A stretch of 64,000 nucleotides of DNA from Ectobacillus funiculus (GTDB lineage: Bacteria > Bacillota > Bacilli > Bacillales > Bacillaceae_G), in NCBI RefSeq assembly GCF_004138295.1, contig NZ_SCFM01000018.1:1-64000 (forward strand), in the 5' to 3' direction. The position numbers and the translations under genes are program-made. A model generated the notes under the pieces. That model did not search any database. It had not been told where the DNA came from and saw only the letters and a program-made list of their open reading frames with translations. Of the stretch, positions 56,508 to 64,000 are shown piece by piece. Positions within the stretch are counted from its first letter, which is position 1. Each line of letters opens with the position of its first letter.

Positions 56508-57620
56508 CTATTTCGTTGTATGATGAATTAGCTTTTTCTTCATCTCATCGTTAAAGGAATCCAACTCTCTTACAAAATTGCGGCTTGACTGAATAATACG
56601 CTCTGTCGACTCCTCAGACGCCTGAATCGCAGCAAATACATTTTGGAACGACTCGCGAAGCTTATCCATTCCGATGGCCGGATTTTCAAGCAGACGGGTT
56701 GTCTCCTCAGTATTTTGTTTTAGTGCACGGGAGTTACTAAGAATCATCGTTTCAATTGCTTCATTTGTCGCGTTCACCGCATCGATTGTTTTGCGCTGAT
56801 TGTTCAGCGCCAGCTGAATAGAAGCAGAAACAGTTACCACATTTTGTGTCATTGTAATCGCATTGCGAATCGCCTCTAGCAGCTTTTCATTATTTTTCTT
56901 AATAATATCAATCGAAGCAATCGACTGCAGCAAAATGCTCTTCGCCTGCTGCATATTGCGAGTGCGAACGAGGATCTTCTCAAGAGCATCGTTAATAAGC
57001 GGCTTATCCCGCTGCCGCTCCGGCTTTTGTCGTTCATTCTCAAGCATATCAGATAATCTTCCCCCAAGATACACTTGCCGATCAAGCGCTTGAATTTTCT
57101 GCAGCGACTGCTCCTTCAGCATTCCAAGATTAACACTATCCTCCTGCAAATTATCGCGCCCAACAAGCAATGCCTTAATAATTTCCTCAATTTGCTTATC
57201 AATAGTTTGATATTTATACACATACGTTTCTAGTGGATTTTTACGAAGCATTTTATATACCATGCGCTTCACTCCAGACGCTTCCAAGGCGTTCGGGTTT
57301 AGCTCTGAAACAGCCTTACGGAGGGAGAGCAGTGTTTTTGGAATTTCATCGTGCTTGCCGCTCATCATTGCGGCAACTGGGCGCTTTAAAGCCGAGAGTG
57401 TTTCCCCTGCCTCGCGCTGCTCCTTATCTCCGAGAGCAGAAAGCTGAGCCAACACATGCGAAAGATCCCCATGATTCTCACCGCTTAGCTTCTGCACATA
57501 CATATCCGCTTCCTTATTTAATTCAACAAGCTCGTCCTCACGAATAATAACATCTGCCATTGCCTCCAATTCGCCCTCTGTTGATGAGGATAGGAGTTCT
57601 GTTCTTTGTGAATTGTCCAA
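56508..57620 (-). CDS. TelA-like protein (toxic-anion resistance family)
   Basis: About 370 aa, almost entirely helical, with MLRKNPLETYVYKYQTIDKQI, LLVGRDNLQEDSVNLGML and RNMQQAKSILLQSIASIDIIKKNNEKLLEAI, the TelA/YceH core. Despite the family name, the biochemical role is unclear; members co-occur with Ter-type stress and envelope genes. The TTG start at 57620 is preferred because GGGAGGG lies 7 nt upstream; an ATG at 57671 is in frame. Confidence 0.85.
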   Translation of the reverse strand: MDNSQRTELLSSSTEGELEAMADVIIREDELVELNKEADMYVQKLSGENHGDLSHVLAQLSALGDKEQREAGETLSALKRPVAAMMSGKHDEIPKTLLSLRKAVSELNPNALEASGVKRMVYKMLRKNPLETYVYKYQTIDKQIEEIIKALLVGRDNLQEDSVNLGMLKEQSLQKIQALDRQVYLGGRLSDMLENERQKPERQRDKPLINDALEKILVRTRNMQQAKSILLQSIASIDIIKKNNEKLLEAIRNAITMTQNVVTVSASIQLALNNQRKTIDAVNATNEAIETMILSNSRALKQNTEETTRLLENPAIGMDKLRESFQNVFAAIQASEESTERIIQSSRNFVRELDSFNDEMKKKLIHHTTK

Positions 57621-57850
57621 TATAAATCCCTCCCTCATTAGTTCTTGCAGAAAAAACTCACCTACCACCATTTTAAACCAAAAAGATTATATTTAATATT
57701 TTTTCGTGTGAAGATATGACAAATTAGGTCTTAAGTCCTAGAAAAATTTAGATAAGGTCCTTCTTTACTCTCTAGCTGGATTGATTCAGACATTTTTTGG
57801 TTAATATTTAATATATAGAGGAATTAAGATTTAGAATGGAGGGACCTGAG

Positions 57851-58330
57851 GTGGCTATTGAAACTAAAATCGAAATAGTATCTTGGGTTATTACAATAGT
57901 CTTGTTGTACATCTTTGTACCAAAGCATAAATATCGTGAAGCCCATGTAAGCTTCCTATTCATGCAGGCTCTCACATGGGTGTTTGGCGCCGTAGTAGTA
58001 GAATTACATCTCATCGCTTACCCTGTTCGCTTTTTTCATTATGCTTTTCGATCAAGCTTCACATTTGAATATTTTATCTTCCCTGCAGTAAGTGTGTTAT
58101 TCAATGTACATTTTCCTAAAGAAGGAACATATATCAAAAAAACATTATATACCCTTGTTTTTCCATCTATACTTACGATTAGTGAAGTTTTGCTTGAGAA
58201 GTATACAGATAACATTAAGTATATTAAATGGAATTGGTTTTGGAGCTGGTTGACTCTACTGCTTACCCTATATGCATCGTATAAGTATTATCAATGGTTT
58301 TTTGCTATACGCAAAACTGATTTACATTGA
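57851..58330 (+). CDS. CBO0543-like small membrane protein
   Basis: 159 aa with four or five helices and aromatic-rich loops. The pattern LLYIFVPKHKYREAHVSFLFMQALTWVFG and the end WNWFWSWLTLLLTLYASYKYYQWFF are like the CBO0543 family of small Firmicute membrane proteins. GTG start with GGAGGG 8 nt upstream. Function unknown. Confidence 0.68.
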   Translation: MAIETKIEIVSWVITIVLLYIFVPKHKYREAHVSFLFMQALTWVFGAVVVELHLIAYPVRFFHYAFRSSFTFEYFIFPAVSVLFNVHFPKEGTYIKKTLYTLVFPSILTISEVLLEKYTDNIKYIKWNWFWSWLTLLLTLYASYKYYQWFFAIRKTDLH

Positions 58331-58345
58331 ATAACTTCCGAGTTA

Positions 58346-58527
58346 GCAATATTTCTTACAGTGCAAATACCCTAGTTCGAGCGAAGTTGATTCACATGAC
58401 AGCTTCCCTTGTGTTCCTCACTACGGAAGACGCTTTTTGCCTTTTGTAGAGATGGTTATTCGACTGCAAAGGGCTAGAGCTAGCCACCCCCCCAAAAAAA
58501 ATTACCCTTTCTTATTTTCAAAATATA
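58346..58527 (+). repeat. Degenerate A/B repeat remnant (B4)
   Basis: Contains an A-like right end (TTTCTTACAGTGCAAA, 58351-58366) followed by B-like sequence (GACGCTTTTTGCCTTTTG, GGGCTAGAGCTAGCCACC). It looks like an old, decayed composite copy between two convergent genes. Confidence 0.6.
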
Positions 58528-58556
58528 AAGGCACCCTTAAAACAGGTGCCTCACTA
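58528..58556. terminator. Terminator of the DUF2269-like gene
   Basis: AAGGCACC and GGTGCCT with a short loop (CTTAAAACA), just past the stop. Confidence 0.7.
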
Positions 58557-58988
58557 CCATAACATAGGTTTCGTAACCATAAACCAAAGCATTATCATCA
58601 GCAAAATGAGATAAATCCAAACGGAGCGATGGAGCTTTTGCACCAACGCTTCCTTGTCCTCTCCCGTCTCCTCAAATTTGCGAATTGTCGGAGAAAATGC
58701 ACGTGCCAAAAAAAATAAAGAAGCCAATAAAATGAACACGGTCATCACAATCCATGGTGTTGTCCACGACCAAGAACCTGTAACCGCCAATAAGACTCCA
58801 GAAATAACCAATACATGTCCAGCATGCTTCGCTAAATATACAGCAGCTCGAAACGTATCAAGATAAGCTTGTTCCATTTGTGTCTCTGCTTGGCGCAGCT
58901 TTTTGATTGTAGAAAACAAAACAAAGAATGGACCGATTGATAAAATGGCACTAGCTATATGTATATAAAGAAAGAACTGATACAGCAT
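58554..58988 (-). CDS. DUF2269-like membrane protein
   Basis: 144 aa, four helices: YQFFLYIHIASAILSIGPFFVLF, AGHVLVISGVLLAVTG, WIVMTVFILLASLFFLARAF and VWIYLILLMIMLWFMV. His-bearing first and second helices are typical of DUF2269. It starts 9 bp after the ASCH-domain gene. Function unknown. Confidence 0.72.
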   Translation of the reverse strand: MLYQFFLYIHIASAILSIGPFFVLFSTIKKLRQAETQMEQAYLDTFRAAVYLAKHAGHVLVISGVLLAVTGSWSWTTPWIVMTVFILLASLFFLARAFSPTIRKFEETGEDKEALVQKLHRSVWIYLILLMIMLWFMVTKPMLW

Positions 58989-58997
58989 GCGCTTACA

Positions 58998-59342
58998 TTA
59001 TACCGCACGGAACTCGTGAACCCACACTCTCATATGTGGAAGCCAAGGCATGCCTGGATGGATAGACAAAATAGATTGTTTGTATGCTTCTACATTTTCA
59101 AAACCCTCTTGCTGAGCATGTTCGTCTGTTAATTCCCCAAGTGTTTGCGCATATACACGCTCTACCACAAACTGTTTCCCCTCTAGCGTCATGATTTCTC
59201 CAACATCCGCATATCTGCCATTGCGGCGCGTTGCTGTCTTTTGTCCTGCAATTACCTTCGCAACATCCTCCGGAAGTGTCACAAGACGCTCAATTGTACA
59301 TGTTTTCGGCGGTAACGCCTGATTTTCATGATGTGTTGTCAT
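58998..59342 (-). CDS. ASCH-domain protein
   Basis: 114 aa. GQKTATRRNGRYADVGEIMTLEGKQFVVERVY is the ASCH/PUA-like fold signature, with the TxRR pair and the G(D/E)xxxLEG turn. ASCH proteins are predicted RNA-binding or nucleoside-processing factors. First gene of a two-gene leftward operon. AAGGAGGAAT lies 7 nt upstream of the ATG. Confidence 0.78.
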   Translation of the reverse strand: MTTHHENQALPPKTCTIERLVTLPEDVAKVIAGQKTATRRNGRYADVGEIMTLEGKQFVVERVYAQTLGELTDEHAQQEGFENVEAYKQSILSIHPGMPWLPHMRVWVHEFRAV

Positions 59343-59416
59343 TTCAACATTCCTCCTTATGAATTCTTACACCCAAACCTTACCATATTTTATTCTTAAA
59401 TTGTACTACTTTATAT

Positions 59417-59575
59417 TAAGAAAAGCGAACAAGGCCCGCCTTTTATGGTAGCGTAGGAGTGGGCCGGAGTAAAAGGCGCTTTTTGCCTTTTGCGGAGGTT
59501 CAGCTCGGAGTCGGCCATTTTGGGTCTTGGGAGCTAGACAGCACCTCGAAAAGTTATCCTTTCTTATCTTGTAAA
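59417..59575 (+). repeat. Family B dispersed repeat, copy 3
   Basis: Full copy from TAAGAAAAGCGAACAAGGCCC to GTTATCCTTTCTTATCTTGTAAAG, joined directly to A20. The 506-bp gap before the dynamin-like gene's 3' end is filled by B3, A20 and a terminator. Confidence 0.88.
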
Positions 59576-59681
59576 GAAAACTTGCCGATTGGCGAGCCTT
59601 GCTCTTAGGCGAAGACAGAGGCGTAGTTGCACTTATACTGTATTCCTTCTAGCTGGGAATTTATACTTTCTTGCATTGTAA
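59572..59681 (+). repeat. Family A dispersed repeat, copy 20 (internal deletion)
   Basis: Has the left hairpin (CTTGCCGATTGGCGAG) and core, then skips from GTATTCC straight to TTCTAGCTGGGAA. The central CTACGTCGAAT block is lost. Confidence 0.85.
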
Positions 59682-59759
59682 AAAAGCAGAGGTCTAGCTT
59701 ATATCTTATGCTTTCCCTCTGCATCGAATGATTTCTCGTATACGGTCAAATACATACAA

Positions 59760-59804
59760 AAAGGCTGTCGAAAGAGGATTCCCTCCCCTTTGACAGCCTT
59801 TATA
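59760..59804. terminator. Terminator of the dynamin-like gene
   Basis: AAAGGCTGTC and GACAGCCTTT form a 10-bp stem with inner complementarity (AAAGAGG/CCTCCCCTTT), 45 bp beyond the stop. Confidence 0.85.
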
Positions 59805-59848
59805 ACTACTACAGGGCAAGCCACTGCAGTTTTACAAGCTTTTTATAT

Positions 59849-62578
59849 TTAAGATAAAGTTAAAGGATTTCTCGCTTCAGCTGTCCCTGTTACCCATTCA
59901 TACTGACGAAGCTTCACTTGGAACAGCGTAAGCGGATCGTGATACATTTCAGGTCTAGCCTTCATCGTATCAAGCAGCTGTTGCTTGCTTTGAATATCTG
60001 CATCTGTTTCTTCTGCAATTCTACTCAAAATAGAAAGTGGATTTCGGAAGAACATTCCTACATCCCGCACAAGTCCCTTTTCTAGCAATTCAAACTGCAG
60101 GAGAAACTTATTTGTCACGGCAGCTGCTGTTTCGCTGTAATCCTCACTCTCAACATGCTTTTTATATTGATTATACAACACCGTTCTATTTTGTCCGAGA
60201 GCCCCGAACAATTTCCCAGCGCTCTTTAATAAAAGTTGTGACGGCTTGGTTCGCAGGAACACATTCGTTTCCCCAACTTGCACCGTACTTGTAATGCGCT
60301 CCGCATCGCGCTGCCAATCATCGATCACCCTAAAATCACACTGGAGTCTGATCTTCTCTTCTTCGTACAGCGCATTAAATGCCTCGCTCATTTCCTCTAA
60401 ATAGTCCTGACCCTGCAGCAGCTCCTCACGGGACGAGGCAATCCACTCCTGCATCGAAACGAGACATTCCGGCAGTATTTTATTTTGCAAGTAGCTTTGG
60501 ATTCTCTTATTCATCTCTTCATTGAGCTGCACATGAATATTTCGGAAATCGCTGTCCTCTCTCAAAATGTCAGAGCACTCCTGCAGTAGCTTTGGAATTT
60601 GCTCCGTAAGCTCATCTTGAATCGCCTCTTTTACAACTGCATACGATTTTGCGATGTGCTGTGCCTTTTCTTGCTCCAGATCACTTACCTTATGGATAGC
60701 AGCATTCAGCTTTGCAAGCACATCTTCATTCCATTCGATAGAACCTGCTAATCTTCTTTCCTTCTCCTCACGCTTTCTAATTAGATACATAATCATATCT
60801 TTAATGAGGTATAAAATCTTCGCTGCACGTCCCTCTTCCGCACCATTAAGTGCAAAAACAGCCGCTAAAAAGCCTGTCATATCACTTACTTGCTGTCTGC
60901 TTGCATATAGGGAAGAATACGGTAAAACCGCTGCATTAGGAAAATCAGCCTGTATGCGCAGCTGCGTACCTTCTGTAATCCGCATCGCTTCCTGCTCACT
61001 GTAAATGGTATCCATCTTATTCAATAGAAAATGAATTGGCAGGTTAGGCAGCTGCTTTCGAACCTGAAGCAGCACCCTCCGTTCCTGCTCCGTAAACGGC
61101 TCATTCACATTAAGCACGACTAACAGACCATTGGAGGCACGAGCATATTCAAACAGTTCAGCGCCTTGAAAGTTTGGTATATCGAAAATAGTAAGAGCAT
61201 GATCGTATAAAAACTGGCTTGGTACTCTGACATGAACGTACTCTCCTTGAGGACTGGATAGCTCAAGTTCAGCAAGACTAGAAACTGTCCTTACTGTAGT
61301 TTCATCCATAATCGCAATTTCCGTCTCTGGACCATCGCTAATAGCAACAGCTGCACCAGCTGCATATCCAGATACAGTCTCCCCTAGTAGGGAATTAATG
61401 AAGGAGGATGTTCCATTCCCCTTTACACCAGTAACTACAAGATGACGTGTTTTCGCGTCTGCAAGCTGGTGAGCGAGCCAATCCCATCGCGGCCCTGCCT
61501 CTAAATCATTTCGCTCCGCCCACTGTGTAATGGAATCAAAAAGCCGAAGCGCATTTTCTAGAAAATCATGGCTATACTCAGAGCGATAGATTAAATCCTT
61601 AGCAGTACTTACAAAGCTCGCTTCTATACTGTACGGAAACTTTTCGCTCCATGCCAACAATGCCGCTGCTGGAAATACAGCACGCAAATGGGGAGTCAGC
61701 TTCAACCAATTTGTAAGTAGGTTCGGTAAAACGTCGTGCAACTCACTAATAAAATATTGTCCCGCCATGAACTCCTGGTATGCATCCTCATATAGAAAAG
61801 AGATCTCATCCCAAGCATTATAAGGATTCACCTCAGCCTCTACAAATACAAGATTAATAATTTGTATCCAAGCCAAATAAGAGTCTTGGTTTTTATAGCT
61901 CTGCCAAAGTACAGAAACCATTTGCACAAACTGCCCATGATCCAACCTGTGCAGCACAGCTAACAGCTCATAGAAATAACCTGGCGCCTTTTCCTTCGTG
62001 TAGCCCTTACTTACATAGCCCTCTAAAATTACAAACCATTGCAGGGATTCTGTTCGAATAGATTCCTTCGCCGCAAGCTCAATGGCGCTATTCCAATCTT
62101 CCTGTTCCTCATAAAAGGCACGAGCTAAGGATGTGACGTTTGGATAATCAGGGTTGAGCGATACTGCCTCCTGAATTACTTTGAAAGCAGACTCCGTTTT
62201 ATTCTGTTCGATATGAAGCGAAAATAGCTGTAGTGCAATTTCTGTCGTTAACGTACTGCAATCTGTAACAATAGATGTATACAGCTCTTCGGCACGGTCT
62301 AATATGCCAATCTCAAAATAGCTATCAGCGATATTTTTTATTGCCCACGGCTGCAATTCATTCTCGACCTTTTCCCATTTAAAAATAGCTGCTTCTAAAT
62401 CCTTGCTGTGGTAATAGATCTCGCCTTGCGCAAAACGAATATAAGACAAATCAGCGGTCTCACTGCTTTCCTCTGTCCGGTACAACGCTCCAAGTACTTC
62501 AATCGGCTGTCTCGTTTCATTTTCTATTAAAAAGGTTTCATAATATGACTTGTTAATAAACTGCTTCTCGACTGTCAT
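59849..62578 (-). CDS. TPR-dynamin-like GTPase
   Basis: 909 aa. Residues 1-370 are helical repeats of TPR character (AELYTSIVTDCSTLTTEIALQLFSLHIEQNKTESAFKVIQEAVSLNPDYP in layout). A dynamin-type GTPase follows near residue 385: P-loop GVKGNGTSSFIN, G3 DIPNFQGAE, G4 LNKMD. The last 300 residues form a stalk-like helical region without membrane helices. Bacterial dynamin-like proteins remodel or protect membranes. The start at 62578 has GGAGGAAAACC directly upstream. The unusual N-terminal TPR fusion suggests docking to a partner. Confidence 0.8.
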   Translation of the reverse strand: MTVEKQFINKSYYETFLIENETRQPIEVLGALYRTEESSETADLSYIRFAQGEIYYHSKDLEAAIFKWEKVENELQPWAIKNIADSYFEIGILDRAEELYTSIVTDCSTLTTEIALQLFSLHIEQNKTESAFKVIQEAVSLNPDYPNVTSLARAFYEEQEDWNSAIELAAKESIRTESLQWFVILEGYVSKGYTKEKAPGYFYELLAVLHRLDHGQFVQMVSVLWQSYKNQDSYLAWIQIINLVFVEAEVNPYNAWDEISFLYEDAYQEFMAGQYFISELHDVLPNLLTNWLKLTPHLRAVFPAAALLAWSEKFPYSIEASFVSTAKDLIYRSEYSHDFLENALRLFDSITQWAERNDLEAGPRWDWLAHQLADAKTRHLVVTGVKGNGTSSFINSLLGETVSGYAAGAAVAISDGPETEIAIMDETTVRTVSSLAELELSSPQGEYVHVRVPSQFLYDHALTIFDIPNFQGAELFEYARASNGLLVVLNVNEPFTEQERRVLLQVRKQLPNLPIHFLLNKMDTIYSEQEAMRITEGTQLRIQADFPNAAVLPYSSLYASRQQVSDMTGFLAAVFALNGAEEGRAAKILYLIKDMIMYLIRKREEKERRLAGSIEWNEDVLAKLNAAIHKVSDLEQEKAQHIAKSYAVVKEAIQDELTEQIPKLLQECSDILREDSDFRNIHVQLNEEMNKRIQSYLQNKILPECLVSMQEWIASSREELLQGQDYLEEMSEAFNALYEEEKIRLQCDFRVIDDWQRDAERITSTVQVGETNVFLRTKPSQLLLKSAGKLFGALGQNRTVLYNQYKKHVESEDYSETAAAVTNKFLLQFELLEKGLVRDVGMFFRNPLSILSRIAEETDADIQSKQQLLDTMKARPEMYHDPLTLFQVKLRQYEWVTGTAEARNPLTLS

Positions 62579-62765
62579 GGTTTTCCTCCGATATACAGTA
62601 AATTCATTAAAAATAGGGACCAAAATTTGGACAACTGTCCTTTTTCAATCTCTTTATTTTATCATATTTTTTGTGTGACAAAGTTTTATTTAACTTTCAT
62701 TTACATGACAATAAAGAGGTTTTATGTAAAAATTTTAACATGATTTCAAAGAAACTTTCGGTTTT

Positions 62766-62889
62766 TTAAAGAAAACTCGACGATTGGCGAAGACAGAAGC
62801 CTAGTTACACTTACACTGTATGCCTAAAATTTCTCACTACGTCGAATGGTCTCCTAGCTAAAAGTTTATACTTTCTTTGTTAAAATGCA
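62766..62889 (+). repeat. Family A dispersed repeat, copy 21 (internal deletion)
   Basis: Left hairpin CTCGACGATTGGCGA runs directly into AGACAGAAGCCTAG, then a normal right half. It lies between the methyltransferase stop and the dynamin-like gene's start. Confidence 0.82.
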
Positions 62890-62987
62890 AGAACAATGAC
62901 AAAGATCTATGAGTTTATTACAATCAAAATACTATATACATAATATAAAGATATAACTATAATAAAAACCGGACAAAAACGAAAAAA

Positions 62988-63018
62988 TTAGGCGAATCTG
63001 AATTATCAGTTCGCCAAA
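62988..63018 (-). terminator. Terminator of the methyltransferase gene
   Basis: GGCGAA and TTCGCC with inner CTGA/TCAG pairing; on the minus strand it is followed by TAATTTTTTCG. The gap from 62579 to 63083 has nothing else that I can support beyond A21. Confidence 0.7.
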
Positions 63019-63083
63019 GATAATACTTTCCCAAGCCCACAGGCTAGTCCGTTACAAGAAAATCCCTACATAAACTTTTATTT

Positions 63084-63923
63084 TCAGAGACGCACCGGAT
63101 TCCAATATATTAAAGCAGCATGAAACGGATATACATACTCATATGTACCGTCTTTTTCTAACACATATTTATTGATAACACTCTCCACCTCACGAGCGTT
63201 ATAGGCCGTATCCAAAATCTTTGTAGTGTTGTCACGAAGCAATTTTTCATAAGAGGAATAGCTTTTTTTGCTTTGTAATTTCACAATCTTGCAATTTGCT
63301 AAAATTCCAAGCTGATACAATACATTCAAAATATGAATATAATCCCGGCGTCTTAAATTGATTTTATATCCCATTTGCTGGAGCTCCATATAGTGAGGTT
63401 TTTCCGGTCCGGTTGTCATTCCTGCAATTACTAGCCGATTTGCCGTCTCATTCATTTTTAATAATGCCTTCCCTATATCATACATTCGATAGTAACAGTT
63501 AAATCCAAACACCACGTCATATGTTGCGCTTGCTTTTTCATTCTCCCACTTTTCATGAATCAGCTGCATGTTACCGATACCTTTGTCAGCAGCTTGGGCT
63601 TCTAGAAATTGGACAATGCTTTTTGAACTGTCTATACATGTAAGCTTCTGAACTTGATCGGCGATTGCAAAGGTATAATTTCCCCATCCAGGACCAATTT
63701 CCAATACGTGATCATCACTGTTTAAAAGCGTCAGAAGTTCCTGCTGCACGATTTGTGCGTATGGATCTGGTTTATGCCGTTCCTTTCTCTTCAGCATAGA
63801 AGACCAAAAATCCTCTTCAGCCTGGTCATCTTTTAATCGCTTCGGTATGTTTCCGTTATGATCTGTCATGGATTCCTTCCATAGCTCTATATAATCATAG
63901 GCTTTTTGTATTTCCATCTTCAT
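63084..63923 (-). CDS. Class I SAM-dependent methyltransferase
   Basis: 279 aa. Rossmann methyltransferase with motif I HVLEIGPGWGNYTFAIADQV, acidic motif II TCIDSSKSIVQFLE, and motif IV region DVVFGFNCYYRMYDIGKAL. Unusually, the N-terminal 70 residues carry a conserved-looking charged segment (WKESMTDHNGNIPKRLKDDQ). The substrate is unknown. A 26-codon open frame ends in an ATGA overlap with this start, so another gene or remnant may lie upstream. Confidence 0.8.
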   Translation of the reverse strand: MKMEIQKAYDYIELWKESMTDHNGNIPKRLKDDQAEEDFWSSMLKRKERHKPDPYAQIVQQELLTLLNSDDHVLEIGPGWGNYTFAIADQVQKLTCIDSSKSIVQFLEAQAADKGIGNMQLIHEKWENEKASATYDVVFGFNCYYRMYDIGKALLKMNETANRLVIAGMTTGPEKPHYMELQQMGYKINLRRRDYIHILNVLYQLGILANCKIVKLQSKKSYSSYEKLLRDNTTKILDTAYNAREVESVINKYVLEKDGTYEYVYPFHAALIYWNPVRL

Positions 63924-64000
63924 TCGTTTCTCTCCAGTCTGTATAATTCAAATATGCTTTCAAGCTGTTCTGGTTCAAATCTAAAAACAGCTAAGAATTA

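Noticed and set aside
63920-63997. 25-codon open stretch at the right edge overlapping the methyltransferase start by ATGA
   Set aside because: It looks coding (FRFEPEQLESIFELYRLE), but an in-frame TAA lies at the window edge and no start codon is visible. It may be a remnant or the product of an unseen frameshift, so I did not call it.

Overview
The window looks like a chromosomal segment of a low-GC, spore-forming Bacillaceae. Three things support this. Small acid-soluble spore proteins (sspE- and sspK-like) are present. The gene order ygzB-perR-bcp ... gsaB ... ygaD-ygaC-ygaB-sspE-yfhS-mutY-yfhP-yfhJ-sspK-yfhH-recX-yfhF follows the Bacillus yfh/yga region. The presence of gltA, a second pyruvate kinase, pflBA and TelA/dynamin genes recalls the B. 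cereus side of the family. I cannot fix the species. Canonical tandem rRNA promoters fire leftward off the left edge. rRNA operons are normally co-directional with replication, so the fork probably runs right to left here and the minus strand is the leading-strand sense (inference).

Layout. 1-7 kb: rrn promoters, ygzB, perR with its own PerR box, bcp, a two-helix K+ channel, an ABC-2 exporter and gsaB. 7-13 kb: a lone glutamate synthase large subunit with an overlapping 9-codon leader ORF, then an aromatic-acid-exporter-like membrane protein. 13-20 kb is an iron block. It holds a three-gene encapsulin operon (IMEF-type ferritin-like cargo, shell, [2Fe-2S] ferredoxin) in which both cargo proteins carry the same TVGSLI targeting motif. 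Next to it are an unknown gene whose promoter is overlaid by a Fur box and a Fur-boxed Fe-siderophore ABC importer. 20-32.5 kb is the yga/yfh housekeeping and spore region, with a tRNA-like structured leader in front of a GNAT gene. 32.5-39 kb: a cluster of six DnaA-box-like sites, ugtP, pflA/pflB and two small DUF2642-like genes. 39-45.5 kb is a pyruvate block: pyruvate kinase, a CstA/BtsT-type transporter and a LytS/LytT two-component system, with three phased direct repeats in front of cstA. 45.7-50.6 kb: glpP, glpFK and glpD with two leader terminators and a cre site. 50.7-54.4 kb: two overlapping IucA/IucC-type siderophore synthetase genes without tailoring enzymes. 54.4-64 kb: yfhD-like, small membrane proteins, a TelA-like protein with a partner, an ASCH protein, a TPR-dynamin-like GTPase and a methyltransferase.

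The most striking unexplained structure is a dispersed structured repeat (family A, about 137 bp). I count about 21 copies, and every clear copy lies on the same strand. A second family (B, about 155 bp, 3 full copies and 1 degenerate) shares its ends. Family A has a conserved hairpin whose complement is a textbook intrinsic terminator for leftward transcripts. Most copies sit just 3' of leftward genes, several copies supply stop codons of neighbouring genes, and one hairpin shows compensatory change between copies. Combined with the encapsulin iron compartment and the putative LytT operator, these are the parts of the window most worth following up.
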